From: Brachionus manjavacas
Taxonomy: Eukaryota > Rotifera > Eurotatoria > Ploima > Brachionidae
Assembly: GCA_019054805.1 (NCBI GenBank)
Contig: JAHQIY010000001.1
Coordinates: forward strand, 3,858,501-3,922,500
DNA: 64,000 nucleotides
Direction of reading: 5' to 3'
Positions 47,172-57,611 of this stretch are shown piece after piece. The stretch's first letter is position 1. Each line of letters begins with the position of its first letter. A program made the translations under genes and the position numbers. The notes under the pieces were generated by a model, which worked only from the letters and a program-made list of their open reading frames with translations, was not told the DNA's origin and searched no databases.

Positions 47172-49071
47172 ATGGACCTCGAACAAGTTCAACCAATGTT
47201 TCTGCCAGATCAGACTCAAAAACCATTTCAATTTGGACCACAAATTAATGGATTCTATAATTATAATAACCCTATGGCACAAACAAATCATCACGTAGTG
47301 AACGGTTTTTGCTACAACCCGAACGTAGTGCAGAATGGATCATACTTATCTGGTAACATTGAACACCAAGTGCAAAATGTGAATAATGTGAATAGCTTGA
47401 ATCAAATGAAAACATGGAAAGATCTTTTAAAAGACAACTACTCTTTAGATGACCTAATGAGAAATCTAAGTGAAGTAACGCAAGTAAATCGAGTAATTTT
47501 CGTTAAATTCTTTAAAGAGGAAGCTAACGAGCGTATAAATACAAAACAAATGAAAAGCAAAATTAAAGCATTGAGAGATAATTTATTCAAAAATTATTTA
47601 AATAATGTTAATTTCAAGCAAGACAAAATTTTCCCAAGAGAGAGAACCTCATTAGAAATGATTGAGGATATTCATGTGTTATCATGTTGCATTGTTGATA
47701 AAACAATTAATCTAAATATATTGAACTTATTTAATGGAGCAAATAAAGAAGATGAAAATTTCTCAAATGAAATGAAAAAACTATTGGACGAACAATACAA
47801 GCAAATTTCTGAAATGGTAAAGAAAGAAAACGGAATAATATTAAATAGAATAGGCGGAATTGAAAAACATCTAGCTCTTATTTCTCAAGGTTCTGGAATA
47901 AATTTCACACATCTTAAAGAAAGTATAAACGAATTAAAAACGAAAATAAATACCAAAGAAACCGAAAAAACAGCAAAGAGTAATATTGAAGAAGCTTATT
48001 CAATGGAGAAGCGCAAAAAGAACTGAAGAACAACCGGCTAAAGAATCAGAATCTCATCAAAAAAGACTGAAAAATAATCAGGAACAGGAGCAGGAAATTG
48101 AAATTCAAACTCAAAATGAAAACTCAAACAATGAAAAATTAGTTCACAACCAAGGAGATCATCAACCTCAGTACCGATCGCAGGAGAAATCGAATGAAAA
48201 ATTATCGGAAAAAGAAAAAAATCAACAGAAACCACACCAGAAAACACGACAGCAACAGCACCCAGAACAAAAAAAAGAAGCGGAAAATGGCTACAAGAAC
48301 GCACTAATAAAAAAACCATCAAACATTAAAATGCAAAATATGGGAATCGATCAAAGTACTACTGGTAGTGGTCAAACTAAAATTATGAACACAAATCAAT
48401 CAAAGGATAAGAATAGATGGGAAATTGCAGGGAATAAAAAAAAGAATAAAACACAGGAACATAATGGTTACATAAAGAAAATTATAGGTTCAGCTGTAAG
48501 TGACGTAAGAGGACTAAGTGCTGCTTCAAAGGCGTTTTCGTATTACACAGGACAGTGGAGTCCAAAAGTAGATCCACAAAAAGTGTATGCTTTAGTCTCG
48601 AACTTTGCTGTAATAATTAAAATGGTTGAATTAAGCCCAAATATACCAAACAGGTATTATCGTGCTTTTAAAATAATAGTGGAGTCTAATTATGCAAAAG
48701 CTATGACTGATGGAGCTAACTGGCCAGCTGGCATTCAAGTGTCAAAATGGAACATTAGAAACAAACAAAATGATAAAAAAACAAAAGTGAATTTACCAGT
48801 AAACAATAAAGCTGCTTTAAGAAACTCAGCTGATTAAGGAGATGATAAAAAGGAAGAGAATAATTCATCAGAGATTAAAGAAGTGGAGTATGAAGATCCT
48901 GAAGAGGATAATTTTGAAGAAGTTGAACAAGTGGTGGATAAAGGAAAAATAAATGAGTCTTTCTTAAATGAAAGTTTATCTCATGATGAAATCGAAGACC
49001 TAGAAAAAATAGAAGAAAATGAAGAAATGGACATGAATGGAACTCCTGGTGGAGATTCCAATAATCAATAA
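47172..49071 (+). pseudogene. LINE B ORF1 (Gln/Lys-rich coiled-coil protein), unit 1
   Basis: Starts MDLEQVQPMFLPDQTQ. A helical middle (KTWKDLLKDNYSLDDLMRNL, SCCIVDKTINLNILNL) leads to a highly polar Gln/Glu/Lys linker. Next comes a more ordered segment (GSAVSDVRGLSAASKAFSYY, WPAGIQVSKW) and an acidic tail ending SNNQ. No zinc knuckle seen. Two breaks: an extra A near 48013 shifts the frame, and TAA at 48835-48837 interrupts a frame that stays open for 78 more codons. Unit 2 lacks the first break but has its own 2-base change in another A-run. Presumably the RNA-binding partner of ORF2. Confidence 0.65.
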
Positions 49072-49113
49072 GTTTAAGTAAACGATTTTTATTCCAGTTA
49101 TATATATTTCATT

Positions 49114-52100
49114 ATGCAAATTACAAATATCAATCAAAATATTATCCATAATCAAGTAACTACATTATTAAATAATCCTAATACTATGAATCTAAATTTT
49201 ATAGCATACAATTGCTATGGTTTTAAATCGAATTGTAAATTCATTAATAAATTAATCTATAGTTATGATGTGTGTTTCTTTAGCGAACACTGGCTGGCAA
49301 CTGAGGAAGAAAACCTCTTTAAAAAAATCAATTCAACTCACAACTTTTATTTTAAAGCAAGTTTTAGTCTAGAGGAGAGAAATAGTGGGAAAAGAAAAGA
49401 GGGTAGGCCGTTTGGCGGTTTATGTTAGGCTGTGAGAAAGAATCTTGTTGTACAAAAAATCGATTTTTATGAACATGATGTTAGTTCTCTAATTGTTAAA
49501 ATATTTGATTCGAATGTATGCTTTCATGGTGTATGGTTACCATTTGACAATCATAAGAATGAACGCTTTATGAATTTTAAGTCTGATCTTTCATTATTAA
49601 AATGTCTCATCAAGGATAACAACGAAAGTGTGAATATTTTATTAGGTGATTTTAATGCGTCATCTAAAAGAGACCCACCAACAAAATTTGATGCTGAGTT
49701 TAGAGAATTTATAAGGTCTAATAATCTTATAAATGGATTTAAAAGCTCAGAAAGGGATCTAAATAACTACACGTACAAGAAAGGAGATTATAAAACTCAA
49801 CTGGACTATATAATGCTAAATGATCTCGCAAGCAAAGCTGTTTATAGGACAAGCATTATTGACTGCGTTGAAGATCTCAGCGACCATAAACCGATTGAAG
49901 GCGCTCTTTTGCTCGAATCGAAATCTAATGTAGTTTTAGGAGAAGATATTGAAGCTAAAAACTTTCACAAATTTAATTGGAAAAATTCAAATTTTGTTTT
50001 TTCTTACAAATCAAAAATGGAGGCATTATGTCTCAATGATTTTTGCTCCGACCAAAATCGAACTGTAAATGAGAATGTTGAACAAAACTTAGAGAAGCTT
50101 AGTAAATTTATGCTTAAATGTGCACGTTTAGCCGAGAAAGATTCAGAGAAAATTAATGCAATTTGTCAAAGTAGAGGCTCTCATAATGAACAACTCACTC
50201 AACTGATAAAAGAAAACAAGCTCTCTAATGTTTTTCATAAGTTTAAAAAAAACGAAAGTAGAAATTTTCGGAAAAAAATGCGCAAAATAAATCGAACGAA
50301 AGCTGCGACGATTTTTAAACGAGATTGTGTACGTATTGACAAATTGCTTGATCTTAAGAACGATGACTTTTGGAGAAAAATAAAGAATTTTAAAAAAATG
50401 AATTCAGTTAATGAACCCTGTAACAAGCTTGATATTAATGAATTTGGCCTCTATTACTCGACATTATTCTCTCACAATGATAGAGTTTCAAATGAAGAGC
50501 ATAAGAATATTGAAGCTGAAGTTAAAAAAAAGTACGAAAATTCACTTCAAAAAAAATTCGAAAATCAATTCACTACGAACGATATTGAAACTTGTATTAA
50601 AAAACTCAAAACAGGCAAAGCAATTGGTAATGACAATGTTCCAAATGAAATGCTTAAGCATGGTCTGAATGATAAAGTTTCCAAAATTTTAACTCATGTA
50701 TACAATACTATGGTTCGAAATGGTTATACTCCAAGCGACTTTAATGTATCACTGGTAACACCTATACCCAAAAAAGGTACTATGAAACAACCAAGTGACT
50801 TTCGACCAATATCTGTCTCAACAACTTATGTTCTTCTTTTTGAGAATCTAATCTTAAATAGAATTGAAGTGGAAAAGTTAACTTCAATGAATCAATTTGG
50901 ATACAAAAAGAATACTTCGTGCAAGCATGCGTACTTTACAGTAAACGAGGCAATAAATTATTACAAAAGTGGAAAATCTGAAATCAAAATTGTCAGTTTG
51001 GATGCCACAAAGGCATTTGATAAGCTTTGGCGTGAGGGGTTGTTTTACAAATTGTTTTCAAAAATAGATGAATGGATTTGGAGAGCAATATTTTCGTATT
51101 ATTTACAGTCAAAAATAATAGTTAAAATTAAAAATAAACGCTCTGAAGTATTCGAAACATCTCAAGGGGTCAAACAAGGCGGTAAACTTTCTGGTTTTTT
51201 GTTCAATTTCTTTATTAATGAATTAATAGAGCAATGTCTAGAATTGAATATTGGTGCAAAAATTGGGCAAACAAATGTCTCTATAGTTGCATATTGCGAT
51301 GATATTCTGCTCATAAGTCCGACTTTTTTTCACTTGAACATTTTAACTAATGTCTGCAATGGATATGCTCAAAAATGGAAAATGGAGTTCAATCCTTTGA
51401 AATCGAATCTAATTTCGTTTGGTCAAGATTGCTCTGAGAACAATGTTAAAATGAATGATAAAATTATACCTCGAAGTAATAATATGGTCTACTTAGGTTT
51501 TCCAATTGGAGATAATGATTTTATCAATCAATTTATTGAAAAGAAATTTAAAAAAGTAGAAAGGAGCTTTTATTCATTATACACGCTTGGGTGCAAACCA
51601 AATGGATTGAGTCCAAAGACGATCAGTTTTATATATAAGCAATTTTGTCAGTCAATTTTTCGCTTTGGTCTGGAATTCTATTATTTGAACAACAAAATGA
51701 TTGATTCACTTAATATACGACAAAATATACTAATAAAGCGATCGATTGGATTGAGTAAATATGTCAGAACAAAGCCTCTGTTTAAATGTCTGAGGATTGA
51801 AAGTATTGAGAGTTTATACCTAAAACATAAAATTTTTCTGTTCAAGCAAGTAAAAATGAACTTATTTACACATCAAATTTATAAGGAATTAAAAATAATA
51901 TATAGTCAAAAAGTATTACGAAGTGATAATGCAACTCTTTTTGAGCAGCTGAAAAATGTAAATAAAAAAATTAACTTAAGTGACTGTACAATAGATGTTG
52001 TAAAAGCAATTAAAATGATAGAGTCTCTCACAGAATGTCTAAATCAAGGGTTAATTGACTCAATTAATTTCGTTTTAAATGACTCAACAAATGGCCTAAT

Positions 52101-52152
52101 GTATGATAAAATTAGAGTGTTGGCTGGCTTACTTAATAATGGTTTTACTTAA
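49114..52152 (+). pseudogene. LINE B ORF2 (endonuclease-reverse transcriptase), one TAG codon
   Basis: 1012 sense codons broken only by TAG at 49426-49428. The APE-type endonuclease has all expected sites: AYNCYG, FFSEHW, GDFNASSK, TQLDYIMLN and LSDHKPI. The reverse transcriptase follows: LVTPIPKKGTMKQPSDFRPIS, SLDATKAFDKLW (motif A), QGVKQGGKLSGFLFN and AYCDDILL (motif C, with Cys in the second position). A C-terminal region to residue 1012 follows, without RNase H or zinc knuckle that I can see. The TAG sits in RPFGGLC-stop-AVRKNL; TGG or CAG may have been ancestral. The same stop is present in unit 2. If read through or repaired, the enzyme would be intact. Clade not assigned. Confidence 0.85.
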
Positions 52153-52384
52153 TTACATAATTAATTTTTATTCGTTTACTTAATTTACTTTTCTTTTTAT
52201 ATAAAGAATTTTTTTTTTTTTTTTTTTTTTATTTTTTTTTTACAACCTGAGTCTATGAGACTTAGTGTATATTTTTAAATAAATAAAATAAATAAAATAA
52301 AAAAAATTTTAATTTCAGAATTTTTCACACTAAACTGTCACACTCACCTCTTTAATTTAGTATATATATTAATGACATCCCAAA

Positions 52385-53494
52385 AAGAAACAATTTTTGA
52401 AAAAAAATTTTGACTTTTCGCTTGGCAATCTTGTTCTTAATTTATAGCGTCATCACGTGTTTTAAAAGCTTTATTTCAAATTGAAAGTTCGCAAGTTAAC
52501 CGAAGCGAAATTCAACGTTGGAATTTTAGGAATTCAGTCAATCTGAATCTTAAAAAGTTGGAGCAACCTGTTAATCACAAAAAAATCTTTAAGAAACTCC
52601 AATGTGTACTCTGAGACTCGGAATTTAAAGAAATTACAGCAATCTACAATTTCTCTTCGAACAAAAAATGGATTATAAAGTTCAAATACGCCTTTACCGC
52701 ATCGAAAGTCTTTAAACGTTCAATCGAAATTAATAGTGAATTTTTTAAGATTGAAGATACAAACAAATTGCCGGAGACAAGAAAATACTCGATATTTAGG
52801 TTTCACTATCTCCAATAAGATTTCAACAAGGAATTACTTCGATACTTTTTCGATTCTGTTAAAATCAATAGTCTCAAAGTTGAACAAATTGAAAAAAAAC
52901 ATACAAAGAAAGTCAAGTTAAAAACGGTGTTAAACGAGTAAAAGTTTCCTTCCCGAAACAATCAGAACAATTAGTATGTCCTGTTAAAAACCAAGCTTGC
53001 AAAAACTGTAATTAAAAAGGACATTTGACCCAGAAGTGCTCTTTAGCTGAGAGGCTTAAATCGATTGATCGAGCAAAAATCGACTATAGCGAATTAGCGA
53101 TTCAAGAAGAAGAAGAAGAAATTTCTCAAATAGAAACAAACATGTTGAACATTAAAACAAAAACTCCACAGTTCCCAAATAACGAGTAAACAAATGAGGA
53201 ATCTCTTTAGTCGTCACAGTCCAGCCAAAAAAGTATGCAGTATTCAGGACAATAATATTGGGCAGAATTCATTTGAAAACATTAGCGATTATAAACAAAA
53301 ATAGTCAAACTCAAACATTCAATGATGAAAAATCTATCAATTCAACTTTATTCAAAGTAATTACACACTGGAACTGTCTTCACTTACCTAGTAGAGTTCA
53401 TCTCTTAGGAAATTTTTTAGCTCAAAAATGTCCCGACATTGTTTTGCTCAATGAATTAAGTCAGGCAAATTTTTATCTTGATTTTAAAAATTAA
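52385..53494 (+). pseudogene. LINE A ORF1/endonuclease start, unit 2
   Basis: Same stop-rich frame as in unit 1, with two extra A bases near 52898 that shift the frame and a 10-bp deletion (CACAGGTTAG of unit 1) just before the endonuclease start. The endonuclease fragment ITHWNC...NFYLDF is otherwise identical and again ends where LINE B begins. Confidence 0.7.
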
Positions 53495-53609
53495 AAAAAA
53501 AAAAAAATTTTTGAAAATTGAAATTGAAATTTTGAAATTTTTGAATTTTTTATTGCAAAACTTACTTCCTTTCTCAAACCGAGAATTGGACCTTTGACTC
53601 TGGTGCCAA

Positions 53610-55506
53610 ATGGACCTCGAACAAGTTCAACCAATGTTTCTGCCAGATCAGACTCAAAAACCATTTCAATTTGGACCACAAATTAATGGATTCTATAATT
53701 ATAATAACCCTATGGCACAAACAAATCATCACGTAGTGAACGGTTTTTGCTACAACCCGAACGTAGTGCAGAATGGATCATACTTATCTGGTAACATTGA
53801 ACACCAAGTGCAAAATGTGAATAATGTGAATAGCTTGAATCAAATGAAAACATGGAAAGATCTTTTAAAAGACAACTACTCTTTAGATGACCTAATGAGA
53901 AATCTAAGTGAAGTAACGCAAGTAAATCGAGTAATTTTCGTTAAATTCTTTAAAGAGGAAGCTAACGAGCGTATAAATACAAAACAAATGAAAAGCAAAA
54001 TTAAAGCATTGAGAGATAATTTATTCAAAAATTATTTAAATAATGTTAATTTCAAGCAAGACAAAATTTTCCCAAGAGAGAGAACCTCATTAGAAATGAT
54101 TGAGGATATTCATGTGTTATCATGTTGCATTGTTGATAAAACAATTAATCTAAATATATTGAACTTATTTAATGGAGCAAATAAAGAAGATGAAAATTTC
54201 TCAAATGAAATGAAAAAACTATTGGACGAACAATACAAGCAAATTTCTGAAATGGTAAAGAAAGAAAACGGAATAATATTAAATAGAATAGGCGGAATTG
54301 AAAAACATCTAGCTCTTATTTCTCAAGGTTCTGGAATAAATTTCACACATCTTAAAGAAAGTATAAACGAATTAAAAACGAAAATAAATACCAAAGAAAC
54401 CGAAAAAACAGCAAAGAGTAATATTGAAGAAGCTTATTCAATGGAGAAGCGCAAAAGAACTGAAGAACAACCGGCTAAAGAATCAGAATCTCATCAAAAA
54501 AGACTGAAAAATAATCAGGAACAGGAGCAGGAAATTGAAATTCAAACTCAAAATGAAAACTCAAACAATGAAAAATTAGTTCACAACCAAGGAGATCATC
54601 AACCTCAGTACCGATCGCAGGAGAAATCGAATGAAAAATTATCGGAAAAAGAAAAAAATCAACAGAAACCACACCAGAAAACACGACAGCAACAGCACCC
54701 AGAACAAAAAAAAGAAGCGGAAAATGGCTACAAGAACGCACTAATAAAAAAACCATCAAACATTAAAATGCAAAATATGGGAATCGATCAAAGTACTACT
54801 GGTAGTGGTCAAACTAAAATTATGAACACAAATCAATCAAAGGATAAGAATAGATGGGAAATTGCAGGGAATAAAAAAGAATAAAACACAGGAACATAAT
54901 GGTTACATAAAGAAAATTATAGGTTCAGCTGTAAGTGACGTAAGAGGACTAAGTGCTGCTTCAAAGGCGTTTTCGTATTACACAGGACAGTGGAGTCCAA
55001 AAGTAGATCCACAAAAAGTGTATGCTTTAGTCTCGAACTTTGCTGTAATAATTAAAATGGTTGAATTAAGCCCAAATATACCAAACAGGTATTATCGTGC
55101 TTTTAAAATAATAGTGGAGTCTAATTATGCAAAAGCTATGACTGATGGAGCTAACTGGCCAGCTGGCATTCAAGTGTCAAAATGGAACATTAGAAACAAA
55201 CAAAATGATAAAAAAACAAAAGTGAATTTACCAGTAAACAATAAAGCTGCTTTAAGAAACTCAGCTGATTAAGGAGATGATAAAAAGGAAGAGAATAATT
55301 CATCAGAGATTAAAGAAGTGGAGTATGAAGATCCTGAAGAGGATAATTTTGAAGAAGTTGAACAAGTGGTGGATAAAGGAAAAATAAATGAGTCTTTCTT
55401 AAATGAAAGTTTATCTCATGATGAAATCGAAGACCTAGAAAAAATAGAAGAAAATGAAGAAATGGACATGAATGGAACTCCTGGTGGAGATTCCAATAAT
55501 CAATAA
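53610..55506 (+). pseudogene. LINE B ORF1, unit 2
   Basis: Open from MDLEQVQ for 424 codons, past the site where unit 1 is shifted, then thrown out of frame by a 2-base shorter A-run near 54875. The remaining C-terminal part is readable from about 54862 in another frame. The TAA before the acidic tail (55270-55272) is shared with unit 1. The A-run differences could be real or sequencing artefacts. Confidence 0.65.
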
Positions 55507-55548
55507 GTTTAAGTAAACGATTTTTATTCCAGTTATATATATTTCATT

Positions 55549-55936
55549 ATGCAAATTACAAATATCAATCAAAATATTATCCATAATCAAGTAACTACAT
55601 TATTAAATAATCCTAATACTATGAATCTAAATTTTATAGCATACAATTGCTATGGTTTTAAATCGAATTGTAAATTCATTAATAAATTAATCTATAGTTA
55701 TGATGTGTGTTTCTTTAGCGAACACTGGCTGGCAACTGAGGAAGAAAACCTCTTTAAAAAGATCAATTCAACTCACAACTTTTATTTTAAAGCAAGTTTT
55801 AGTCTAGAGGAGAGAAATAGTGGGAAAAGAAAAGAGGGTAGGCCGTTTGGCGGTTTATGTTAGGCTGTGAGAAAGAATCTTGTTGTACAAAAAATCGATT
55901 TTTATGAACATGATGTTAGTTCTCTAATTGTTAAAA
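55549..55936 (+). pseudogene. LINE B ORF2 5' fragment, unit 2
   Basis: Carries the first part of the endonuclease (AYNCYG, FFSEHW, RPFGGLC), the shared TAG at 55861-55863, and about 24 codons beyond, then stops matching at 55936. Reverse transcriptase absent. Confidence 0.75.
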
Positions 55937-55943
55937 ATTTATG

Positions 55944-55952
55944 TATAAATAG
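55944..55952 (+). promoter_or_regulatory. Candidate TATA box for the Rep ORF
   Basis: TATAAATAG lies 82 bp upstream of the Rep ATG. A compact leader follows (ATTAAAAAACCCCAAACAAACG). It is the first sequence after the break from LINE B unit 2, so the Rep cassette appears to carry its own promoter. Inferred from sequence only. Confidence 0.45.
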
Positions 55953-56033
55953 AAGAAAATAAAAATAAAATTTTATAATTAAAAAACCCCAAACAAACGA
56001 TTTACCAAATCAACCAATTCAACCCAATTTAAA

Positions 56034-57398
56034 ATGTACGCACGTATGAAAACAACACCCCAAGAAGTAGCAACAACTTCCAAAAGAGCCAGAGAAGAAG
56101 ACGTCATGGCTCCAGTTAAAAAACAAAAAATGTCGACGTTGAGACATTGTATATTAAATGCAAGCTTAACAACCCAGGACACTGTTCTCGAGTTATTTGA
56201 GAACGTTAGAATTATTGGTGTGGACAAAGAAACGTTCACCGGCAAACGACACTACCATGTAATTGGAGTACCGAAACCTTATAAAAGGGCAGCAAGGGAC
56301 TTGTCAAAAATAACATTAGAGCAAATGGGAATTACTCACCACTTAGCCAGACAAGCAATCAATAGCATGCATTATGGAGAGATCAAGGACCACAATCATT
56401 GGGAAAACTTGATAGCCTACATCAAGAAAAAAGAGGTAATTTATGAAAACCCAGAACAAGGATGGATGTCCCAAGGAAACAAAGTCCTGAATACCATCGA
56501 AAGGATGAAGGCACTAAATAAATACTCGGCGGAGGATATGGAACATTTCCGAAGGCTGTATCCAGAGCCAAATCAATGGCATGCCGATGTAATCAAATTA
56601 AAATTAAATAAAAGTCATACAGATCAATTGGAACAAATGGAGGCGCAACGGTACCACGAAGATTCGAAAAAACCGTTAGTCGACAGTGACTACAAAAAAC
56701 TGGCTCCGTTTAAAGCATACTTAGAGTTGCTTAGAAACATACGTGTTAAAGTGGACGGTCACGAAACAAACTCTGGAAGGTGTCTGGTATTATGTGGTCG
56801 TGCAGGTACGTATAAAACAACGGCTAATGTTATTTTAGCACAATCGTATGGACCATACCACGCATGGACTGGCCATCAATACATTGAGAAAGACATACTC
56901 AAGTACGACGATGCAGCCAGAGCTCAAATTGAACAATTGGTAATTGAAGAAATGGCCTGGACAAGTCTTCCACATAAAAAAACACTCGAAGACACCTTAT
57001 GTTCAATCAAAGAACAACTTAGTGGTGCTGGTCTAAATATTAGATTAGCAAAAAACAAAGTTAGTTTAGAAGGCCTGAAAATGAAAATCAAAAGATTCTT
57101 CATGAGCTATAATCCAGATGACACAATTAGTTTCGATACTATTCAACTTTATTCAAAGCACAGGTTAGTAATTACACACTGGAACTGTCTTCACTTACCT
57201 AGTAGAGTTCATCTCTTAGGAAATTTTTTAGCTCAAAAATGTCCCGACATTGTTTTGCTCAATGAATTAAGTCAGGCAAATTTTTATCTTGATTTTCACA
57301 ATTATCAGTTCTTAACTAAACCACGCAACAAGTATGAAGGAGGAGTAGCTATTTTAATTAAAGAAGGAATTGAATTTATACAAGATTTTTCTTATTAG
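56034..57398 (+). CDS. HUH-SF3 Rep protein fused in frame to a LINE endonuclease N-terminus
   Basis: 454 codons. Residues 1-369 are a replication-initiator-like protein. A basic N-terminus (TSKRARE, APVKKQK, likely nuclear signals) is followed by motif I-like CILNASLT at 39-46, the HUH metal site HYH at 73-75, and a motif III-like Y129 with IKKK. The SF3 helicase part has Walker A GRAGTYKTT (255-263), Walker B LVIEEMAW (302-309) and a motif C-like FFMSYNP (355-361). From about residue 370 (57142) the frame becomes LINE A endonuclease: THWNCLHLPSR, PDIVLLNEL, YEGGVAILI. A TAG ends it at 57396. Codons are visibly GC-richer than the flanks. The Rep part resembles CRESS-DNA or parvovirus-type Reps; which one is open. 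The helicase C-terminus just after motif C is replaced by the endonuclease. No frame damage in the Rep part, so it is young or maintained. Confidence 0.75.
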   Translation: MYARMKTTPQEVATTSKRAREEDVMAPVKKQKMSTLRHCILNASLTTQDTVLELFENVRIIGVDKETFTGKRHYHVIGVPKPYKRAARDLSKITLEQMGITHHLARQAINSMHYGEIKDHNHWENLIAYIKKKEVIYENPEQGWMSQGNKVLNTIERMKALNKYSAEDMEHFRRLYPEPNQWHADVIKLKLNKSHTDQLEQMEAQRYHEDSKKPLVDSDYKKLAPFKAYLELLRNIRVKVDGHETNSGRCLVLCGRAGTYKTTANVILAQSYGPYHAWTGHQYIEKDILKYDDAARAQIEQLVIEEMAWTSLPHKKTLEDTLCSIKEQLSGAGLNIRLAKNKVSLEGLKMKIKRFFMSYNPDDTISFDTIQLYSKHRLVITHWNCLHLPSRVHLLGNFLAQKCPDIVLLNELSQANFYLDFHNYQFLTKPRNKYEGGVAILIKEGIEFIQDFSY

Positions 57399-57611
57399 GC
57401 ATTCAATTCCGAACTCCTTTGTATAAAACTTAATTTAGGAAAGAAAAATGATTTAGTTGTATTTAGTCTTTATAATCCACCCAATGTACTTCTTAACTTA
57501 GAGCTTTTTAAAACAGTTAATAAAAAATGTAAATACTACATCTTAGGTGGCGATCTAAACGCTACAAAAAGGAAATAGGCTGCATAGGAGAAAATGAAAA
57601 CGGTATAATAC
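57142..57611 (+). pseudogene. LINE A endonuclease, third copy, 5' part
   Basis: Matches LINE A of units 1 and 2 from TTCAACTTTATTCAAAG on, keeps the 10 bp missing in unit 2, and continues past their break point. After the TAG at 57396-57398 the same frame reads AFNSELLCIKLNLGKKNDLV, VVFSLYNPP and YYILGGDLNATKRK (the GDLNA catalytic block), then a shift gives IGCIGENENGIIL. At about 57612 a DNA transposon interrupts it. Confidence 0.7.

Larger units (their letters stand above)
45855..52298 (+). repeat. Composite retroelement unit 1 (LINE A 5' part + complete LINE B)
   Basis: A unit of about 6.44 kb whose first 3.64 kb recurs nearly identically at 52299-55936, starting exactly where LINE B's A-rich tail ends. 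Both copies start in an A8 run followed by TTTTAATTTCAGAATTTTTCAC. Contents: the decayed LINE A ORF1 and endonuclease start (to 47050), then LINE B with leader, ORF1, ORF2, poly-T tract and (AAATA)n tail. Differences between copies are mostly changes in A-run length, one A-to-G change and a 10-bp indel. A recent tandem duplication, insertion into the previous tail, or an assembly duplication could each explain it. Confidence 0.85.
47051..52298 (+). mobile_element. LINE B, full-length non-LTR retrotransposon
   Basis: Begins abruptly inside LINE A's endonuclease (the A copy at 57.3 kb continues TTTTCACAATTATCAG where this one turns to TTTTAAAAATTAAAA). Components: a leader of about 120 bp, ORF1 (47172-49071), a 42-bp spacer, ORF2 (49114-52152), and a short 3' region with a long T-run near 52210-52250. 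The 3' end reads ACCTGAGTCTATGAGACTTAGTG, followed by an (AAATA)n tail. No target duplication could be confirmed because the 3' flank is the next repeat unit rather than the rest of LINE A. Confidence 0.8.
52299..55936 (+). repeat. Composite retroelement unit 2, truncated at its 3' side
   Basis: Near-identical second copy of 45855-49500. It ends within ORF2's endonuclease (SSLIVK), where sequence switches to the Rep cassette at about 55937. Loss of the 3' part is unusual for a LINE, because target-primed reverse transcription truncates 5' ends. This fits a duplication followed by deletion or replacement better than an independent insertion. Confidence 0.85.

Noticed and set aside
47047-47241. 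Minus-strand ORF at LINE B 5' end (repeated at 53491-53679)
   Set aside because: Antisense of the LINE B leader and ORF1 start; duplicated only because the whole unit is.
45940-52152. Alternative nuclear code with UAA/UAG read as glutamine
   Set aside because: Putting Gln at TAA/TAG makes transposon frames look natural, but host genes (DRC1, mS34, FAM187-like, laminin gamma: TAA; SLC35B3 copy A: TAG) end at those codons just where family members end, and TGA also interrupts LINE A. Standard code plus decay fits better.
52205-52260. Long T-run as a terminator or CRISPR-like structure
   Set aside because: It is the 3' untranslated end of LINE B in a eukaryotic genome; no CRISPR array or bacterial features exist in the window.
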